A stretch of DNA of 35,524 nt from the NCBI RefSeq assembly GCF_003996855.1, contig NZ_NRQY01000001.1, forward strand, positions 1,820,796-1,856,319. Reading direction: 5' to 3'. The stretch comes from Morganella morganii (GTDB lineage: Bacteria; Pseudomonadota; Gammaproteobacteria; Enterobacterales; Enterobacteriaceae). The translations under genes were made by a program, and so were the position numbers. Shown in pieces: positions 26,900 through 35,524 of the stretch (position 1 is the first letter of the stretch; each line of letters opens with the position of its first letter). The notes beneath the pieces are model-generated. The model saw only the letters and a program-made list of their open reading frames with translations. It made no database searches and was not told the origin of the DNA.

Positions 26900-27496
26900 A
26901 TGACCCGCAAAATTGTTTTAGCTACCGGCAATGCCGGAAAAGTCCGTGAAATGGCCTCACTGCTGGCGGATGCCGGAATGGATGTGGTGGCACAGACGGA
27001 ACTGGGTGTCGGCTCCGTTGAGGAAACCGGCCTGACATTTGTTGAAAATGCCATTATCAAAGCGCGTCACGCGGCGAAAGTCACCGGTTTACCGGCTATT
27101 GCGGATGACTCCGGGATTTCCGTGGATTACCTCGGCGGCGCGCCGGGCATCTACTCCGCCCGTTATGCCGGAACTGACGGTAACGACGGTGCCAATATCG
27201 TGAAACTGCTGGCTGCCCTTGACGGCGTTCCGGCGGCACAGCGTCAGGCGCACTTCAACTGTGTGCTGGTGTATATGCGCCACGAAAACGACCCGACCCC
27301 GATCATCTGCCACGGCCGCTGGGCCGGTGTGATCGCTGAACAGGCTCAGGGCGACGGTGGTTTCGGTTATGATCCGGTCTTCTGGTTACCTGAACTGAAT
27401 AAAACCGCCGCACAACTGCGCCCGGAAGAGAAACAGGCCATGTCTCACCGCGGTAAAGCGCTGGCACTGCTGTCGGAAGCCCTGTGTAATGGGTAA
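26900..27496 (+). CDS. rdgB: dITP/XTP pyrophosphatase (Ham1/RdgB)
   Basis: Hydrolyses deaminated purine nucleoside triphosphates (dITP, XTP) to monophosphates, keeping them out of DNA and RNA. 198 residues, E. coli-like. Motifs are [13 protein letters not shown] at the nucleotide-binding N terminus, [39 protein letters not shown], and [11 protein letters not shown] near the C terminus. It overlaps the hemW start by 8 bases, which suggests translational coupling. Confidence 0.97.
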   Translation: MTRKIVLATGNAGKVREMASLLADAGMDVVAQTELGVGSVEETGLTFVENAIIKARHAAKVTGLPAIADDSGISVDYLGGAPGIYSARYAGTDGNDGANIVKLLAALDGVPAAQRQAHFNCVLVYMRHENDPTPIICHGRWAGVIAEQAQGDGGFGYDPVFWLPELNKTAAQLRPEEKQAMSHRGKALALLSEALCNG

Positions 27497-28619
27497 GCTT
27501 CCCCCGCTCAGTCTGTATATTCATATCCCGTGGTGTGTTCAGAAGTGCCCTTACTGTGATTTCAACTCTCACGCGCTGAAAGGCGAAGTGCCGCATGATG
27601 ACTATGTGGCACATCTGCTGGCCGATCTGGATGCTGATCTGCCGCTGGTTGACGGTCGTGAAATCCGCACTATCTTTATCGGCGGCGGTACACCCAGCCT
27701 GCTCAGTGCGGAAGCCATGCAGACGCTGATGGACGGCGTGCGTGCCCGTATTCCCGTTGCGGCAGATGCGGAAGTGACCATGGAAGCCAACCCGGGCACA
27801 GTAGAAGCTGATCGTTTCAGCGGCTACCAGAAAGCCGGTATCAACCGCATTTCCATTGGTGTGCAGAGCTTCGGTGATGACAAACTGATCCGCCTCGGGC
27901 GCATCCACGATGCCGGAGAAGCCAAACGGGCTGCCCGGCTCGCGGCCACACTCGGACTGCGCAGTTTTAACCTCGACCTGATGCACGGGCTGCCGGAGCA
28001 GCATCTCGGCGAAGCACTCAGTGATTTGCGCCAGGCCATTGAACTCGCGCCGCCGCACCTTTCCTGGTATCAGCTGACGATTGAGCCGAACACCAGTTTC
28101 GGCTCCCGTCCGCCGGTACTGCCGGATGATGACCTGCTGTGGGATATTTTCTCTCAGGGCCATCAGTTACTGACACAGGCTGGTTATGTGCAGTATGAAA
28201 CCTCCGCGTATGCAAAACCGGGATTTCAGTGTCAGCATAACCTCAATTACTGGCGTTTCGGGGATTATCTCGGGATCGGCTGTGGTTCGCACGGCAAAAT
28301 TTCATTTGCTGACGGCCGCATTCTGCGGACAGTCAAAACCAAACATCCGCGCGGTTATATGGCCGGACGCTATCTTGATCAGCAAAATGAAGTGGCGGCA
28401 GAAGACCGGCCGTTTGAGTTCTTTATGAACCGGTTCCGGTTACTGGAAGCAATGCCGCGCTGTGATTTCACTGATTACACCGGTCTGCCGGAATCCGTGG
28501 TTCGCCCGCAGATTGAGGCGGCACTGAACGCCGGTGAGATTTCTGAAACCGAAACCCACTGGCAGATAACCGAACACGGTAAGTTATTCCTTAATACCCT
28601 TCTGGAACGGTTTTTATAA
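27489..28619 (+). CDS. hemW: HemW, radical SAM heme chaperone
   Basis: 376 residues. The radical-SAM 4Fe-4S motif is C-x3-C-x2-C in [13 protein letters not shown], preceded by LSLYIHIP. The related [23 protein letters not shown] and NLDLMHGLP segments of the TIM barrel follow, with a C-terminal HemN-type domain ([15 protein letters not shown]). HemW is thought to deliver heme to respiratory enzymes and is distinct from the coproporphyrinogen dehydrogenase HemN. It starts inside rdgB and ends at a strong bidirectional terminator. Confidence 0.96.
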   Translation: MGKLPPLSLYIHIPWCVQKCPYCDFNSHALKGEVPHDDYVAHLLADLDADLPLVDGREIRTIFIGGGTPSLLSAEAMQTLMDGVRARIPVAADAEVTMEANPGTVEADRFSGYQKAGINRISIGVQSFGDDKLIRLGRIHDAGEAKRAARLAATLGLRSFNLDLMHGLPEQHLGEALSDLRQAIELAPPHLSWYQLTIEPNTSFGSRPPVLPDDDLLWDIFSQGHQLLTQAGYVQYETSAYAKPGFQCQHNLNYWRFGDYLGIGCGSHGKISFADGRILRTVKTKHPRGYMAGRYLDQQNEVAAEDRPFEFFMNRFRLLEAMPRCDFTDYTGLPESVVRPQIEAALNAGEISETETHWQITEHGKLFLNTLLERFL

Positions 28620-28624
28620 AACAA

Positions 28625-28654
28625 AAAACCCGGCCGCTTTCACGTCCGGGTTTT
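28625..28654. terminator. Bidirectional terminator between hemW and the siderophore-binding gene
   Basis: AAAACCCGG (28625-28633) and CCGGGTTTT (28646-28654) pair perfectly around a 12-base loop. T residues follow on the plus strand and A-rich sequence precedes, so it serves both convergent genes. Confidence 0.85.
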
Positions 28655-28676
28655 ATTATTGATATAAATCAGCTGA

Positions 28677-29633
28677 TTACAGCGCGCTTTCCACGGCCTG
28701 AACCTGACGATTCAGACTATCCAGCCCGCCACCGGAGAGATACCAGAGGTCCGGCTGTAACACGATAATTTTGTCATTTTTAAAGGCAGTGGTCTTTTTC
28801 ACGCCATCGGTTTCAAAGGCTGCTTTATCCCACTGTCCTGCGCCGATCGCCGCACTGCGGTCAATCACCAGAATCACATCCGGATTCAGCTCCGCCACCA
28901 TTTCCGGAGTTACCAGCGGACGCTTGCCTTTCTCTGCATCCGGGTCAGCAGGAATATCAACAGATGCCGCTTTTACGACCTGATAAACAACCGGCTGTTT
29001 ATTCGGGAATAATTTGCCGTCATTGTGCAGCATCACCAGCACTTTTTTACCGGATTTTGCCGCTTTTTCCTGAGCCTGAGCGATGGTTTTATTCAGCGTA
29101 ACCAGTTCTTCTGCGGTTTTCTTCTCAATATCATAAAGCTGACCGATCAGCGCAATATTGGCCTCTGCCGCTGCCAAATAATCATCACCGCCGGTGCCGA
29201 GGTTGACTGTCGGTGCGATTTTGTTCAGTTCATCAAATGATTTACCCTGACGACCGGTGATCACAATCAGATCAGGCTTCAGTTCGGCAATTTTTGCCAG
29301 ATCCGGGGTTTTCATTCCGCCCGCATCGGCAACTTTGCTGTCCACCAGCCCTTTCAGGTATGACGGCAGATTGCCCAGCGGCAGCGCGACAACATTACCG
29401 GCCAGCCCCAGCTTATTCATGGTGTCATACACACCAAAGTCAAACAGCACCACGCGGGATGGCTTTTGCGCCACTTTCGCGGAGCCGGACTGATGTTCGA
29501 TGGTCAGTTTCGGGCTTTTATCCGCTGCAACGGCAATATGATTCGGGGTATATTTCGGCGCGGAGTCAGCCAGCGCGGAAGCGGAGGCAAAGCCTAAAAA
29601 CGGAATTAACACTAACGGAATGATCTTTTTCAT
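28677..29633 (-). CDS. Siderophore ABC periplasmic binding protein (FatB/VctP/CeuE-like)
   Basis: 318 residues with a signal peptide of about 1-22 (ASALA-DSA). The PF01497 fold is clear from IEHQSGSAKVAQKPSRVVLFDFGVYDTMNKLG, LAKIAELKPDLIVITGRQGKS, MVAELNPDVILVIDRSAAIGAG and the C-terminal LWYLSGGGLDSL, with a Tyr at the place used by catecholate-binding relatives. Binding of ferric catecholates is inferred from this resemblance. The gene stands alone: no permease or ATPase lies next to it. Upstream are a good sigma70 promoter and a Fur box, so it should be induced by iron limitation. In E. coli the corresponding position holds other genes (yggM-ansB). Confidence 0.9.
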   Translation of the reverse strand: MKKIIPLVLIPFLGFASASALADSAPKYTPNHIAVAADKSPKLTIEHQSGSAKVAQKPSRVVLFDFGVYDTMNKLGLAGNVVALPLGNLPSYLKGLVDSKVADAGGMKTPDLAKIAELKPDLIVITGRQGKSFDELNKIAPTVNLGTGGDDYLAAAEANIALIGQLYDIEKKTAEELVTLNKTIAQAQEKAAKSGKKVLVMLHNDGKLFPNKQPVVYQVVKAASVDIPADPDAEKGKRPLVTPEMVAELNPDVILVIDRSAAIGAGQWDKAAFETDGVKKTTAFKNDKIIVLQPDLWYLSGGGLDSLNRQVQAVESAL

Positions 29634-29670
29634 GTTCCTGCCTGATTAAATGCGTTTAACGTCGCAGTTC

Positions 29671-29698
29671 ATTCTAGGCAGAAGCGGAAACAAGTCAA
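29671..29698 (-). promoter_or_regulatory. Sigma70 promoter of the siderophore-binding gene
   Basis: On the minus strand, TTGACT (-35, 29693-29698) is followed after 16 bases by TAGAAT (-10, 29671-29676). Both hexamers are one base off consensus. The start codon lies about 40 bases further on. Confidence 0.65.
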
Positions 29699-29703
29699 TC
29701 AAA

Positions 29704-29718
29704 TAAGAATCATTATCA
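29704..29718 (-). promoter_or_regulatory. Fur box
   Basis: The minus strand reads TGATAATGATTCTTA, matching the 7-1-7 Fur consensus TGATAAT-N-ATTATCA in 12 of 14 positions. It lies 6 bases upstream of the -35 element, where Fur-Fe2+ could extend across and block the promoter. Confidence 0.75.
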
Positions 29719-29751
29719 TAACAATTACTGTTTATTTGAACCTGATCGGCT

Positions 29752-29787
29752 AAAAAAACAGTTACCGGCACATAATGTACCGGTAAC
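29752..29787 (-). terminator. Intrinsic terminator after yggN
   Basis: GTTACCGG (29761-29768) pairs with CCGGTAAC (29780-29787), extended by ACAT/ATGT inside the loop. On the minus strand the stem leads into TGTTTTTTT. This is a standard terminator for yggN that also separates it from the Fur-controlled gene. Confidence 0.85.
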
Positions 29788-29793
29788 CTTATA

Positions 29794-30522
29794 TTACTTA
29801 AGGGAATTAACCAGCTGAATACGCTGCTGTTCCAGCGTCGCCACTTTACCGCATACCTGTTTGCTGAACTGTTTAAAATCATCTTCCTGTTCACGTACAG
29901 CCTGCTGTAAGGATTTCTGTAACCCGTCCAGCCCGCTCAGTGCCGCACCGGCAGCGCTTTTATCTCCGGTCAGCCCGGCAAGCAGTTGTTTACGGCCGAT
30001 TTCATTAATTGCATCCTGGAGCATACCACCGAGACGCTGCTGGATTTGCGCACGTCCGTCCTGCTCCACCTGTTTAATTGCCTGATGATGGAATGCATAA
30101 CCATCCGGGCGGGTTTCAATAATCCGGTCAACCTGCTTGTTCAGATCTCCCTCCAGGGTTGTCAGATGGCCGCGCAGTTTGCTGTCCTGCCCCATCTCTT
30201 TGATCAGCACCTTATCCACCGCCTGACGGGATTTACCGATTCGGTTCACCGTCTGCTGTTTTATCCACGGTACATCCTGACGCACACCAGACTGATAGCG
30301 TTTTGCATCCGCACTTTGTGCGGCGCTGAGTGTCAGGGATTTACCGTCGCGGGTGATCTGCCCGTCAGGGGTGATCTTCATTTCCCCGCTTTTCCCGATA
30401 ACCTGCACATAGGCCGGTGTGATGACTAAATCATCCTGCGGGGTGACACTGCACTGATACCCTTCCGCAGATGCCAGCGATGCAGCACCCAGACTCAGAA
30501 CGGCAATCCATTTACGTAACAT
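29794..30522 (-). CDS. yggN: YggN, DUF2884 family exported protein
   Basis: 242 residues from the ATG at 30522, with AGGAG 5 bases upstream; a GTG two codons earlier directly abuts that site. A signal peptide ends ASA-EGY. Matches to E. coli YggN include YQCSVTPQDD, ITPDGQITRDGKSLTL, RIIETRPDGYAFHHQAIKQV, LQDAINE and a C-terminal coiled-coil-like stretch with KQVCGKVATLEQQR. Two Cys may form a disulfide. Function unknown in the family. It is the last of a minus-strand series after glsB. Confidence 0.93.
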   Translation of the reverse strand: MLRKWIAVLSLGAASLASAEGYQCSVTPQDDLVITPAYVQVIGKSGEMKITPDGQITRDGKSLTLSAAQSADAKRYQSGVRQDVPWIKQQTVNRIGKSRQAVDKVLIKEMGQDSKLRGHLTTLEGDLNKQVDRIIETRPDGYAFHHQAIKQVEQDGRAQIQQRLGGMLQDAINEIGRKQLLAGLTGDKSAAGAALSGLDGLQKSLQQAVREQEDDFKQFSKQVCGKVATLEQQRIQLVNSLK

Positions 30523-30551
30523 AAACACTCCTGATTCTCAGACAGCGGACG

Positions 30552-30570
30552 CTGAACCCGGCGGGTTCAG
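30552..30570 (-). other. Hairpin at the glsB stop
   Basis: CTGAACCC (30552-30559) and GGGTTCAG (30563-30570) form an 8-bp stem with a 3-base loop that includes the glsB stop codon. No T tract follows, so it may protect the 3' end of the message or partly terminate before yggN. Confidence 0.4.
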
Positions 30571-31493
30571 AAAATGGAACGCCCGATTTTTGCAGATAAC
30601 ATTTCTAAGGCAGCGCAACCGGCCAAAGAGTTCCCTGAATCATCCAGTTCCGGTGACCAGACCACCACCGAGAACTCATTCGGCACCACACAGACAATCC
30701 CGCCGCCGACCCCGGATTTGCCGGGCATACCTATCCGGTAAGCAAACTCCCCCGAGCCGTCATACATCCCGCAGGTCAGCATCAGGGCATTTATCTGCCG
30801 TGACTGTAGTGGCGTAATCACAGGCTCGCGGCCGCCCAGCGGTACACCACCGTTGGCCAGATAAGCAAAACAGGTTGCCAGTTCAGCACAGTTCATTGAG
30901 AGTGCGCAATAGTGAAAATAGTTCTCCAGCACAGTCAGTACATTATTCTCAAAATTGCCGAAGGATTTCATCAGGAAGGCAATAGCGGCATTGCGGCTGC
31001 CGTGCTCCAGCTCAGAGCGCGCCACCTGTAAATCATAGGTAATGTCATCACTGCCGGTCAGTTTACGGACAAATTCCAGCATCCGCTGACGCGGCGCACT
31101 GAGGCGGGATTGCAGCATATCCGCGATAATAATCGCACCGGCATTAATAAAGGGATTGCGCGGAATGCCCTTTTCCATCTCCAGCAGCACCAGCGAGTTA
31201 AACGGCAGACCGGACGGCTCTTTGCCGACCCGCGACCAGATCTCGGATTCTTTATAACGCGTCATCGCGAGTGTCAGACTAAGCACTTTGGAAATGGACT
31301 GCACTGAAAAGCGCTGGTATGCATCACCGGCGGAAAAAATCTCCCCGTTCACGGTACAAACCGCTATTCCCAGCCTGTCCGGAGAGACTTCCGCCAGCGC
31401 CGGAATGTAATCCGCCACGTTACCGGAGCCTATCAGCGGCCGGACACGGTGTAAGATATCGTCCAGCAGTTCATTACTAAAGTGTGTGGTCAA
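30567..31493 (-). CDS. glsB: Glutaminase (serine-dependent, GlsB type)
   Basis: Hydrolyses L-glutamine to glutamate and ammonia; cytosolic, beta-lactamase-like fold. A TTG start at 31493 is chosen because GGAG lies 8 bases upstream and the product is 308 residues, the E. coli GlsB length; the frame continues to 31553 without a better start. The Ser-x-x-Lys pair is Ser66-Lys69 in [11 protein letters not shown]. Other motifs are [38 protein letters not shown] and [11 protein letters not shown]. In E. coli the gene lies elsewhere (yneH locus), so its place between yggL and yggN is a lineage difference. Confidence 0.95.
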   Translation of the reverse strand: MTTHFSNELLDDILHRVRPLIGSGNVADYIPALAEVSPDRLGIAVCTVNGEIFSAGDAYQRFSVQSISKVLSLTLAMTRYKESEIWSRVGKEPSGLPFNSLVLLEMEKGIPRNPFINAGAIIIADMLQSRLSAPRQRMLEFVRKLTGSDDITYDLQVARSELEHGSRNAAIAFLMKSFGNFENNVLTVLENYFHYCALSMNCAELATCFAYLANGGVPLGGREPVITPLQSRQINALMLTCGMYDGSGEFAYRIGMPGKSGVGGGIVCVVPNEFSVVVWSPELDDSGNSLAGCAALEMLSAKIGRSIF

Positions 31494-31544
31494 GGTTGTT
31501 ACTCCAAAACACGGCACACCGCAAATCCGGAGGCCGGAGAGAGA

Positions 31545-31570
31545 TAAGGGCACCCATTCAGGTGCCCTTA
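31545..31570. terminator. Hairpin between yggL and glsB
   Basis: TAAGGGCACC (31545-31554) and GGTGCCCTTA (31561-31570) form a perfect 10-bp stem with a 6-base loop, 29 bases past the yggL stop. The minus-strand tail is TCTCTC rather than a T run, so termination may be moderate. Confidence 0.6.
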
Positions 31571-31599
31571 TTAATAATTAGCGTGGTAAAGAATTTATC

Positions 31600-31926
31600 T
31601 CAGTCCCACCAGATGTCGAACAGTTCAGACATCTGAATGTTCTGCATCCCTTTGGCTTTCAGCCAGTCACCCACCAGCTTGCGGTGCTCATCGGTACATT
31701 CACCGATTTTCTGTAAGCAGACCATCGCTTCCCAGCTCAGGTAACCGCTGGCATCCAGCGCCAGGCCGTTCGGCTCGATCACTTCCTCAACCAGCTGATC
31801 AACCGTGCGGTCAATAGTGTCCACATCAGTGCCTTCCGGGAAATCCCATTTGAAGGAAAAACCGAGTTCGCGGAACTCATCAATACGCATTTTTTTCCGT
31901 AAACGACGACTACGTTGTGTTGCCAT
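31600..31926 (-). CDS. yggL: YggL (DUF469) ribosome-associated protein
   Basis: 108 residues. It opens with the basic [23 protein letters not shown] and continues with WDFPEGTDVDTIDRTVDQLVEEVIEPNGL, GYLSWEAMVCLQ and an ending DIWWD. The family is reported to bind the 50S subunit. The start overlaps the trmB stop (TAATG), so translation is coupled to the tRNA methyltransferase. Confidence 0.96.
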   Translation of the reverse strand: MATQRSRRLRKKMRIDEFRELGFSFKWDFPEGTDVDTIDRTVDQLVEEVIEPNGLALDASGYLSWEAMVCLQKIGECTDEHRKLVGDWLKAKGMQNIQMSELFDIWWD

Positions 31927-32645
31927 TATTCCATCCTCTCAAACATCAGATCCCAGACGCCATGGCCTAAGCGATGGCCGCGTTTTTCAAACTTCGTGAC
32001 CGGCCGGGTATCCGGGCGCGGTACATAATCCTGTGTGGCTGACAGATTGCGGTAACCCGGCGCCTGAGTCATTACCTCAAGCATGTGCTCCGCATACGGC
32101 TGCCAGTCTGTCGCCATATGGAAGATACCGCCCTGCGCCAGTTTTGTCCGTAATTTTTCCGCAAACGGCAGCTGAACAATACGCCGTTTATTGTGACGGG
32201 CCTTATGCCACGGATCAGGGAAGAACAGCTGCACCATATGCAGGCTGTTATCCGGGATCATTTTATCCAGCACTTCGATGGCATCATGGCACATCACCCG
32301 CAGGTTCGTTACCCCGGCTTCCTGTGCATCGGCCAGACAGGCACCGACACCCGGGGCATGTACTTCAATGCCCAGATAATTTTTATCCGGATTCTGTTTC
32401 GCCATCTCCACCAGAGAGGTGCCCATGCCGAAGCCGATTTCCAGTGTGACCGGTGCATCACGCCCGAACAGCGCGGTAAAATCCAGCAGTTCCGGGGTAA
32501 AATCCACACCCGCTGACGGCCACAGGTCAGTCAGGGCATCTTCCTGACGTTTGGTCAGCCGTCCCTGACGGCGCACAAAACTGCGGACGCGGCGCATGGC
32601 TCTGCCGTCTTCATTAAATTCCGGCGAAATTACATTGTTGATCAT
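31926..32645 (-). CDS. trmB: tRNA (guanine46-N7)-methyltransferase
   Basis: Adds the m7G46 modification to tRNA variable loops using S-adenosylmethionine. The ATG at 32645 ([15 protein letters not shown]) gives 239 residues, as in E. coli; the frame runs on to 32843 but that stretch belongs to the divergent mutY promoter region. SAM-binding [29 protein letters not shown] and the catalytic [17 protein letters not shown] are present. No clear ribosome binding site is seen. yggL follows with overlapping stop and start. Confidence 0.97.
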   Translation of the reverse strand: MINNVISPEFNEDGRAMRRVRSFVRRQGRLTKRQEDALTDLWPSAGVDFTPELLDFTALFGRDAPVTLEIGFGMGTSLVEMAKQNPDKNYLGIEVHAPGVGACLADAQEAGVTNLRVMCHDAIEVLDKMIPDNSLHMVQLFFPDPWHKARHNKRRIVQLPFAEKLRTKLAQGGIFHMATDWQPYAEHMLEVMTQAPGYRNLSATQDYVPRPDTRPVTKFEKRGHRLGHGVWDLMFERME

Positions 32646-32700
32646 AAGGTTTGCTGTCAGTATCCCGGCAAAAATAAACCATAATGTGTCCGGCACAACG

Positions 32701-32715
32701 CGCTGCGCTGCGCTG
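32701..32715. repeat. Three tandem CGCTG units in the trmB-mutY gap
   Basis: CGCTG is repeated three times without interruption between the divergent start codons, in the likely leader or promoter zone of trmB. Short enough to be chance, but a potential slippage site. Confidence 0.5.
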
Positions 32716-32805
32716 ACACACGAAAAGTGCGGCAAGTTTAGCAAGAGACAACCGACTTCGCACCGGTTAATCATCCTCTTTCGCACAATTTCGGGTAAAA
32801 GTTGG

Positions 32806-32834
32806 TTTACAGTCGCAAAACAGTGTGCTGGAAT
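32806..32834 (+). promoter_or_regulatory. Candidate sigma70 promoter of mutY
   Basis: TTTACA (32806-32811), a 17-base spacer and TGGAAT (32829-32834). The expected start site is about 32841, giving a leader of some 33 bases with no evident ribosome binding site before the mutY ATG. Confidence 0.4.
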
Positions 32835-32873
32835 TCCCGTCAATTAAAACTATTCAATTATTATTTTATTCTC

Positions 32874-33926
32874 ATGGAAGCACAGCAATTTTCGCAATCG
32901 GTTCTGACGTGGTATCACCGCTACGGCAGAAAAAACCTGCCCTGGCAGCAGGAGAAGAGCTCTTACCATGTCTGGCTCTCTGAAGTGATGTTACAGCAGA
33001 CCCAGGTGGCAACGGTTATTCCTTATTTTAACCGCTTTATTGAACGGTTTCCGGCCGTGACCGATCTGGCCGCCGCGCCGCCGGATGAAGTTCTGCATTT
33101 ATGGACCGGGCTCGGCTATTACGCCCGTGCCCGCAACCTGCACAAAGCTGCACAGACTATCGCTTCTGAATTTGGCGGGCAGTTTCCGGTCACGTTTGAG
33201 GATGTGGTTGCCCTGCCCGGTGTCGGGCGCTCAACCGCCGGCGCGATTTTGTCTCTCTCTCAGAATCAGCATTTCCCGATTCTGGACGGTAATGTCAAAC
33301 GGGTGCTGGCGCGCTGTTATGCCGTCAGCGGCTGGCCGGGTAAAAAAGAGGTGGAAAACCGTCTCTGGAAAATTGCGGAAGATGTGACCCCGGCTGACGG
33401 TGTGCAGTTTTTTAATCAGGCGATGATGGATCTGGGGGCGATGGTCTGCACGCGCAGCAAACCCAAGTGTGATTTGTGCCCGCTGCAATCCGGCTGTATC
33501 GCGTATGCAGAACACAATCCGTCAGCATATCCCGGCAAAAAACCGAAACAATCCATTCCGGAAAAAACAGCTTACTTTCTTATCATTCAGCATGATAATG
33601 AGATCTGGCTGGAAAAACGACCGCCGAAAGGGATCTGGGGCGGATTGTACAGTTTTCCGCAATTTGAAACGGAGGACGCTATGCACGACTGGCTGGCACA
33701 GCGCCGTATCAGTCACTCACCATTGCAGCAGCTGATTGCCTTCCGTCACACATTCAGCCATTTTCATCTGGATATTGTGCCCGTTGCCGCAAACGTCACC
33801 GATCGCACAGCAGTCCATGACGACAGCGACGGGATTTGGTATAACAGCCAAAATCCCCCGGCAATCGGCCTGGCCGCTCCGGTGGAAACCTTGCTTAAGC
33901 AAATCGGTAAAGAACCCCATTTTTGA
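32874..33926 (+). CDS. mutY: Adenine DNA glycosylase MutY
   Basis: Removes adenine mispaired with 8-oxoguanine, preventing G-to-T transversions. The ATG at 32874 gives 350 residues, as in E. coli. Glu37 ([10 protein letters not shown]) and Asp138 ([12 protein letters not shown]) are the catalytic acids, and [12 protein letters not shown] is the helix-hairpin-helix. Cys192, Cys199, Cys202 and Cys208 ligate the 4Fe-4S cluster. The C-terminal Nudix-like domain that recognises 8-oxoG follows (about 230-345). It starts the mutY-yggX-mltC series and is divergent from trmB. Confidence 0.98.
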   Translation: MEAQQFSQSVLTWYHRYGRKNLPWQQEKSSYHVWLSEVMLQQTQVATVIPYFNRFIERFPAVTDLAAAPPDEVLHLWTGLGYYARARNLHKAAQTIASEFGGQFPVTFEDVVALPGVGRSTAGAILSLSQNQHFPILDGNVKRVLARCYAVSGWPGKKEVENRLWKIAEDVTPADGVQFFNQAMMDLGAMVCTRSKPKCDLCPLQSGCIAYAEHNPSAYPGKKPKQSIPEKTAYFLIIQHDNEIWLEKRPPKGIWGGLYSFPQFETEDAMHDWLAQRRISHSPLQQLIAFRHTFSHFHLDIVPVAANVTDRTAVHDDSDGIWYNSQNPPAIGLAAPVETLLKQIGKEPHF

Positions 33927-33935
33927 GGATGTTAC

Positions 33936-34208
33936 ATGAGCAGAACGATTTTTTGCACCTTTCTTCAGCGTGAGGCTGACGGCCAGGATTTTCAGCTCTA
34001 TCCGGGCGAATTAGGCAAACGTATTTTTAATGAGATCTCCAAAGAAGCCTGGCAGCAGTGGATGTCCAAACAGACTATGCTGATCAACGAGAAAAAACTC
34101 AGCACCATGAACCCGGATGATCGCAAACTGCTTGAACAGGAGATGGTCAAATTCCTGTTTGAAGGCCACGATATCCACATTGAAGGCTATACACCGCCTG
34201 AAAAATAA
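33936..34208 (+). CDS. yggX: YggX, Fe(II)-trafficking / oxidative protection protein
   Basis: 90 residues. It opens with [24 protein letters not shown] with the conserved Cys7 and contains [22 protein letters not shown]. YggX protects Fe-S enzymes from superoxide damage and may handle labile iron, known from Salmonella and E. coli. GAGGA lies 6 bases before the ATG. It lies 9 bases after mutY, itself an Fe-S protein. Confidence 0.97.
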   Translation: MSRTIFCTFLQREADGQDFQLYPGELGKRIFNEISKEAWQQWMSKQTMLINEKKLSTMNPDDRKLLEQEMVKFLFEGHDIHIEGYTPPEK

Positions 34209-34214
34209 CCCCGT

Positions 34215-34241
34215 CATCAGAGCCTTTTTCCGGCTCTGATG
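34215..34241 (+). terminator. Hairpin after yggX
   Basis: CATCAGAGCC (34215-34224) and GGCTCTGATG (34232-34241) pair perfectly around a T-rich 7-base loop, followed by TTATATC. The weak tail suggests partial read-through into mltC. Confidence 0.65.
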
Positions 34242-34277
34242 TTATATCTGAACCCAGATCGCACCGTATTTATACCC

Positions 34278-35354
34278 ATGAAAAAACTTGCTGCACTGAT
34301 CATTATTGCGCCGCTGCTGGCTTCCTGTACCGGTTCACAGAAACAGACGGATTACCGTCCTGAATATGTTAAGGATACCAACGGATTTGATATTCTGATG
34401 GGCCAGTTTGCCCATAACATTGAAAATATCTGGGGTATAAAAGAGGTTCTGATCGCCGGCCCGAAAGATTATGTTAAATACACCGATCAGTACTACACCC
34501 GCTCCCATATCAACTTCGATGCCGGTACAGTCACCATTGAAACACTGGCAGGCGTTGAGCCGGAAGCGCATCTGCGTCAGGCGGTTATCAATACCCTGCT
34601 GATGGGGGAAGATCCGGGCTCGGTTGACCTCTATTCTGATGCCAACGACGTCACCATCAGTAAAGAGCCGTTTCTGTTCGGTCAGGTGCTGGACAACACC
34701 GGGCAGCCGATCCGCTGGGAATGGCGAGCCACCAAATTTGCAGATTATCTGGTGACCAACCGCTTACAGCGCCGCCAGTCCGGCTCACAGATGATCACCT
34801 ACATCACCCTGAAACTGGTGCCGAACCACCTGGATCAGCGCGCCCACAAATACCTGCCGCTTATCCGTCAGGCATCGGCCAAATACGGCGTGGAAGAGTC
34901 TCTGATCCTCGCGATTATGCAGACAGAATCCAGCTTTAACCCATATGCGGTCAGCCGCTCTGATGCACTGGGGCTGATGCAGATTATGCCGAATACCGCC
35001 GGACGTGATGTGTTTAAGTCACAGGGCCGATCCGGTGTACCGGGCCGCAGTTATCTGTTTGATCCGGCAAGTAATATCGACACAGGAACCGCATATCTGG
35101 CGATTCTGCAGAATACCTACCTCGGTGAGATCAGCAACCCGACCTCACGACGCTATGCGGTTATTACTGCCTATAACGGTGGTGCGGGCAGTGTGCTGCG
35201 TGTCTTCCACAGTGATAAGAAACAGGCCGCCCGCATTATCAGCGGTATGGAGCCGGGTAAAGTCTATGAAACCCTGACGACAAAACACCCGTCCGGTGAA
35301 TCACGTAACTACCTGCGCAAAGTCAACGATCTGCAAAAAGGCTACCGCCGTTAA
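34278..35354 (+). CDS. mltC: Membrane-bound lytic murein transglycosylase C
   Basis: An outer-membrane lipoprotein that cleaves murein glycan strands with formation of 1,6-anhydromuramic acid. The ATG at 34278 gives 358 residues (E. coli 359); an in-frame ATG at 34239 overlaps the yggX terminator. The lipobox is LLASC with Cys17 acylated. The N-terminal DUF3393-type region is followed by the SLT domain with the catalytic Glu in [13 protein letters not shown], then [13 protein letters not shown], and [19 protein letters not shown] terminator follows. Confidence 0.97.
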   Translation: MKKLAALIIIAPLLASCTGSQKQTDYRPEYVKDTNGFDILMGQFAHNIENIWGIKEVLIAGPKDYVKYTDQYYTRSHINFDAGTVTIETLAGVEPEAHLRQAVINTLLMGEDPGSVDLYSDANDVTISKEPFLFGQVLDNTGQPIRWEWRATKFADYLVTNRLQRRQSGSQMITYITLKLVPNHLDQRAHKYLPLIRQASAKYGVEESLILAIMQTESSFNPYAVSRSDALGLMQIMPNTAGRDVFKSQGRSGVPGRSYLFDPASNIDTGTAYLAILQNTYLGEISNPTSRRYAVITAYNGGAGSVLRVFHSDKKQAARIISGMEPGKVYETLTTKHPSGESRNYLRKVNDLQKGYRR

Positions 35355-35359
35355 GTTCT

Positions 35360-35390
35360 CCGGCGGACAGCATCCGCAATTGTCCGCCGG
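35360..35390 (+). terminator. Terminator after mltC
   Basis: CCGGCGGACA (35360-35369) and TGTCCGCCGG (35381-35390) form a perfect 10-bp stem with an 11-base loop, followed by TAATTTTAC. Confidence 0.75.
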
Positions 35391-35489
35391 TAATTTTACG
35401 TGTTATGCCGTAAAAACAGACACCGTTGATTAAAAACTCAGTAAATTGCAGAAAAAACCGGCACTTGATTAAATTTGAAGGAAATAAGA

Positions 35490-35524
35490 TTGACGCCCTG
35501 AACGGAATCGGGTTTAATACGCCT
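35490..35524 (+). promoter_or_regulatory. Stable-RNA-type promoter at the window edge
   Basis: TTGACG (35490-35495), a 17-base spacer, TTTAAT (35513-35518) and then ACGCCT, a GC-rich discriminator like those of rRNA and tRNA promoters under stringent control. AT-rich sequence precedes it as an UP element would. The transcribed gene lies outside. A tRNA, perhaps tRNA-Phe, is plausible from gene order in relatives, but this is only a guess. Confidence 0.55.

Noticed and set aside
27303..28163. 286-codon open frame antisense to hemW
   Set aside because: It overlaps the conserved hemW domain fully and has no supporting start signal.
1..35524. Insertion sequences, CRISPR arrays, phage genes, or tRNA/rRNA inside the window
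   Set aside because: No transposase or phage-like product, no regularly spaced repeats, and no cloverleaf or rRNA signature were seen; only a promoter suggestive of a structural RNA gene lies at the right edge.

Overview
The window reads as a contiguous chromosomal segment of an enterobacterium of the Morganellaceae, most likely Morganella. It has roughly balanced GC, close protein-level matches to E. coli house-keeping genes, and a complete Na+-NQR operon, which E. coli lacks but Morganella, Proteus, Yersinia and Vibrio carry. The genus is inferred from base composition and gene content, not proven. I see no insertion sequence, phage, CRISPR array or rRNA/tRNA gene inside the window.

Region 1 (1-8.2 kb): a plus-strand gene for an exported YnfC-like protein faces the minus-strand operon nqrABCDEF-apbE-nqrM. 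This operon encodes the sodium-pumping NADH:quinone reductase, the FMN transferase that flavinylates NqrB and NqrC, and the iron-site maturation factor NqrM. A 10-bp hairpin separates nqrF from apbE.

Region 2 (8.2-13.6 kb): an arrangement also seen in E. coli, with dpaA and yafJ convergent and overlapping, gmhA with a strong terminator, and fadE divergent behind a FadR-type operator.

Region 3 (13.6-21.5 kb) is the more accessory part. It holds a two-gene unit of an Old-Yellow-Enzyme-like flavoprotein and a siderophore-type binding protein behind a cluster of operator-like half-sites. Next come the divergent lysA/lysR pair and a second LysR-type regulator divergent from an exported beta-lactamase-fold protein with an eroded metal site plus a cytosolic DsbA-like protein. 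A prepilin peptidase broken by an amber codon and a one-base deletion closes the region.

Region 4 (21.7-28.6 kb): rsmE-gshB-yqgE-ruvX (16S rRNA methylation, glutathione synthesis, RNase H-fold nuclease), a PilT-like ATPase (yggR), and yggS-yggT-rdgB-hemW.

Region 5 (28.6-35.5 kb): a Fur-box-controlled catecholate-siderophore-type binding protein, yggN, glsB, yggL and trmB on the minus strand, then divergent mutY-yggX-mltC (oxidative DNA damage and iron protection, murein lysis). The last 35 bases look like a strong stable-RNA promoter, so a tRNA or rRNA gene probably starts just beyond the window.

I found no convincing new multi-gene defence or metabolic system. The best leads are the decayed prepilin peptidase, the flavoprotein/binding-protein unit with its operator cluster, the metal-site-eroded MBL protein with its private regulator, and several unexplained hairpins.
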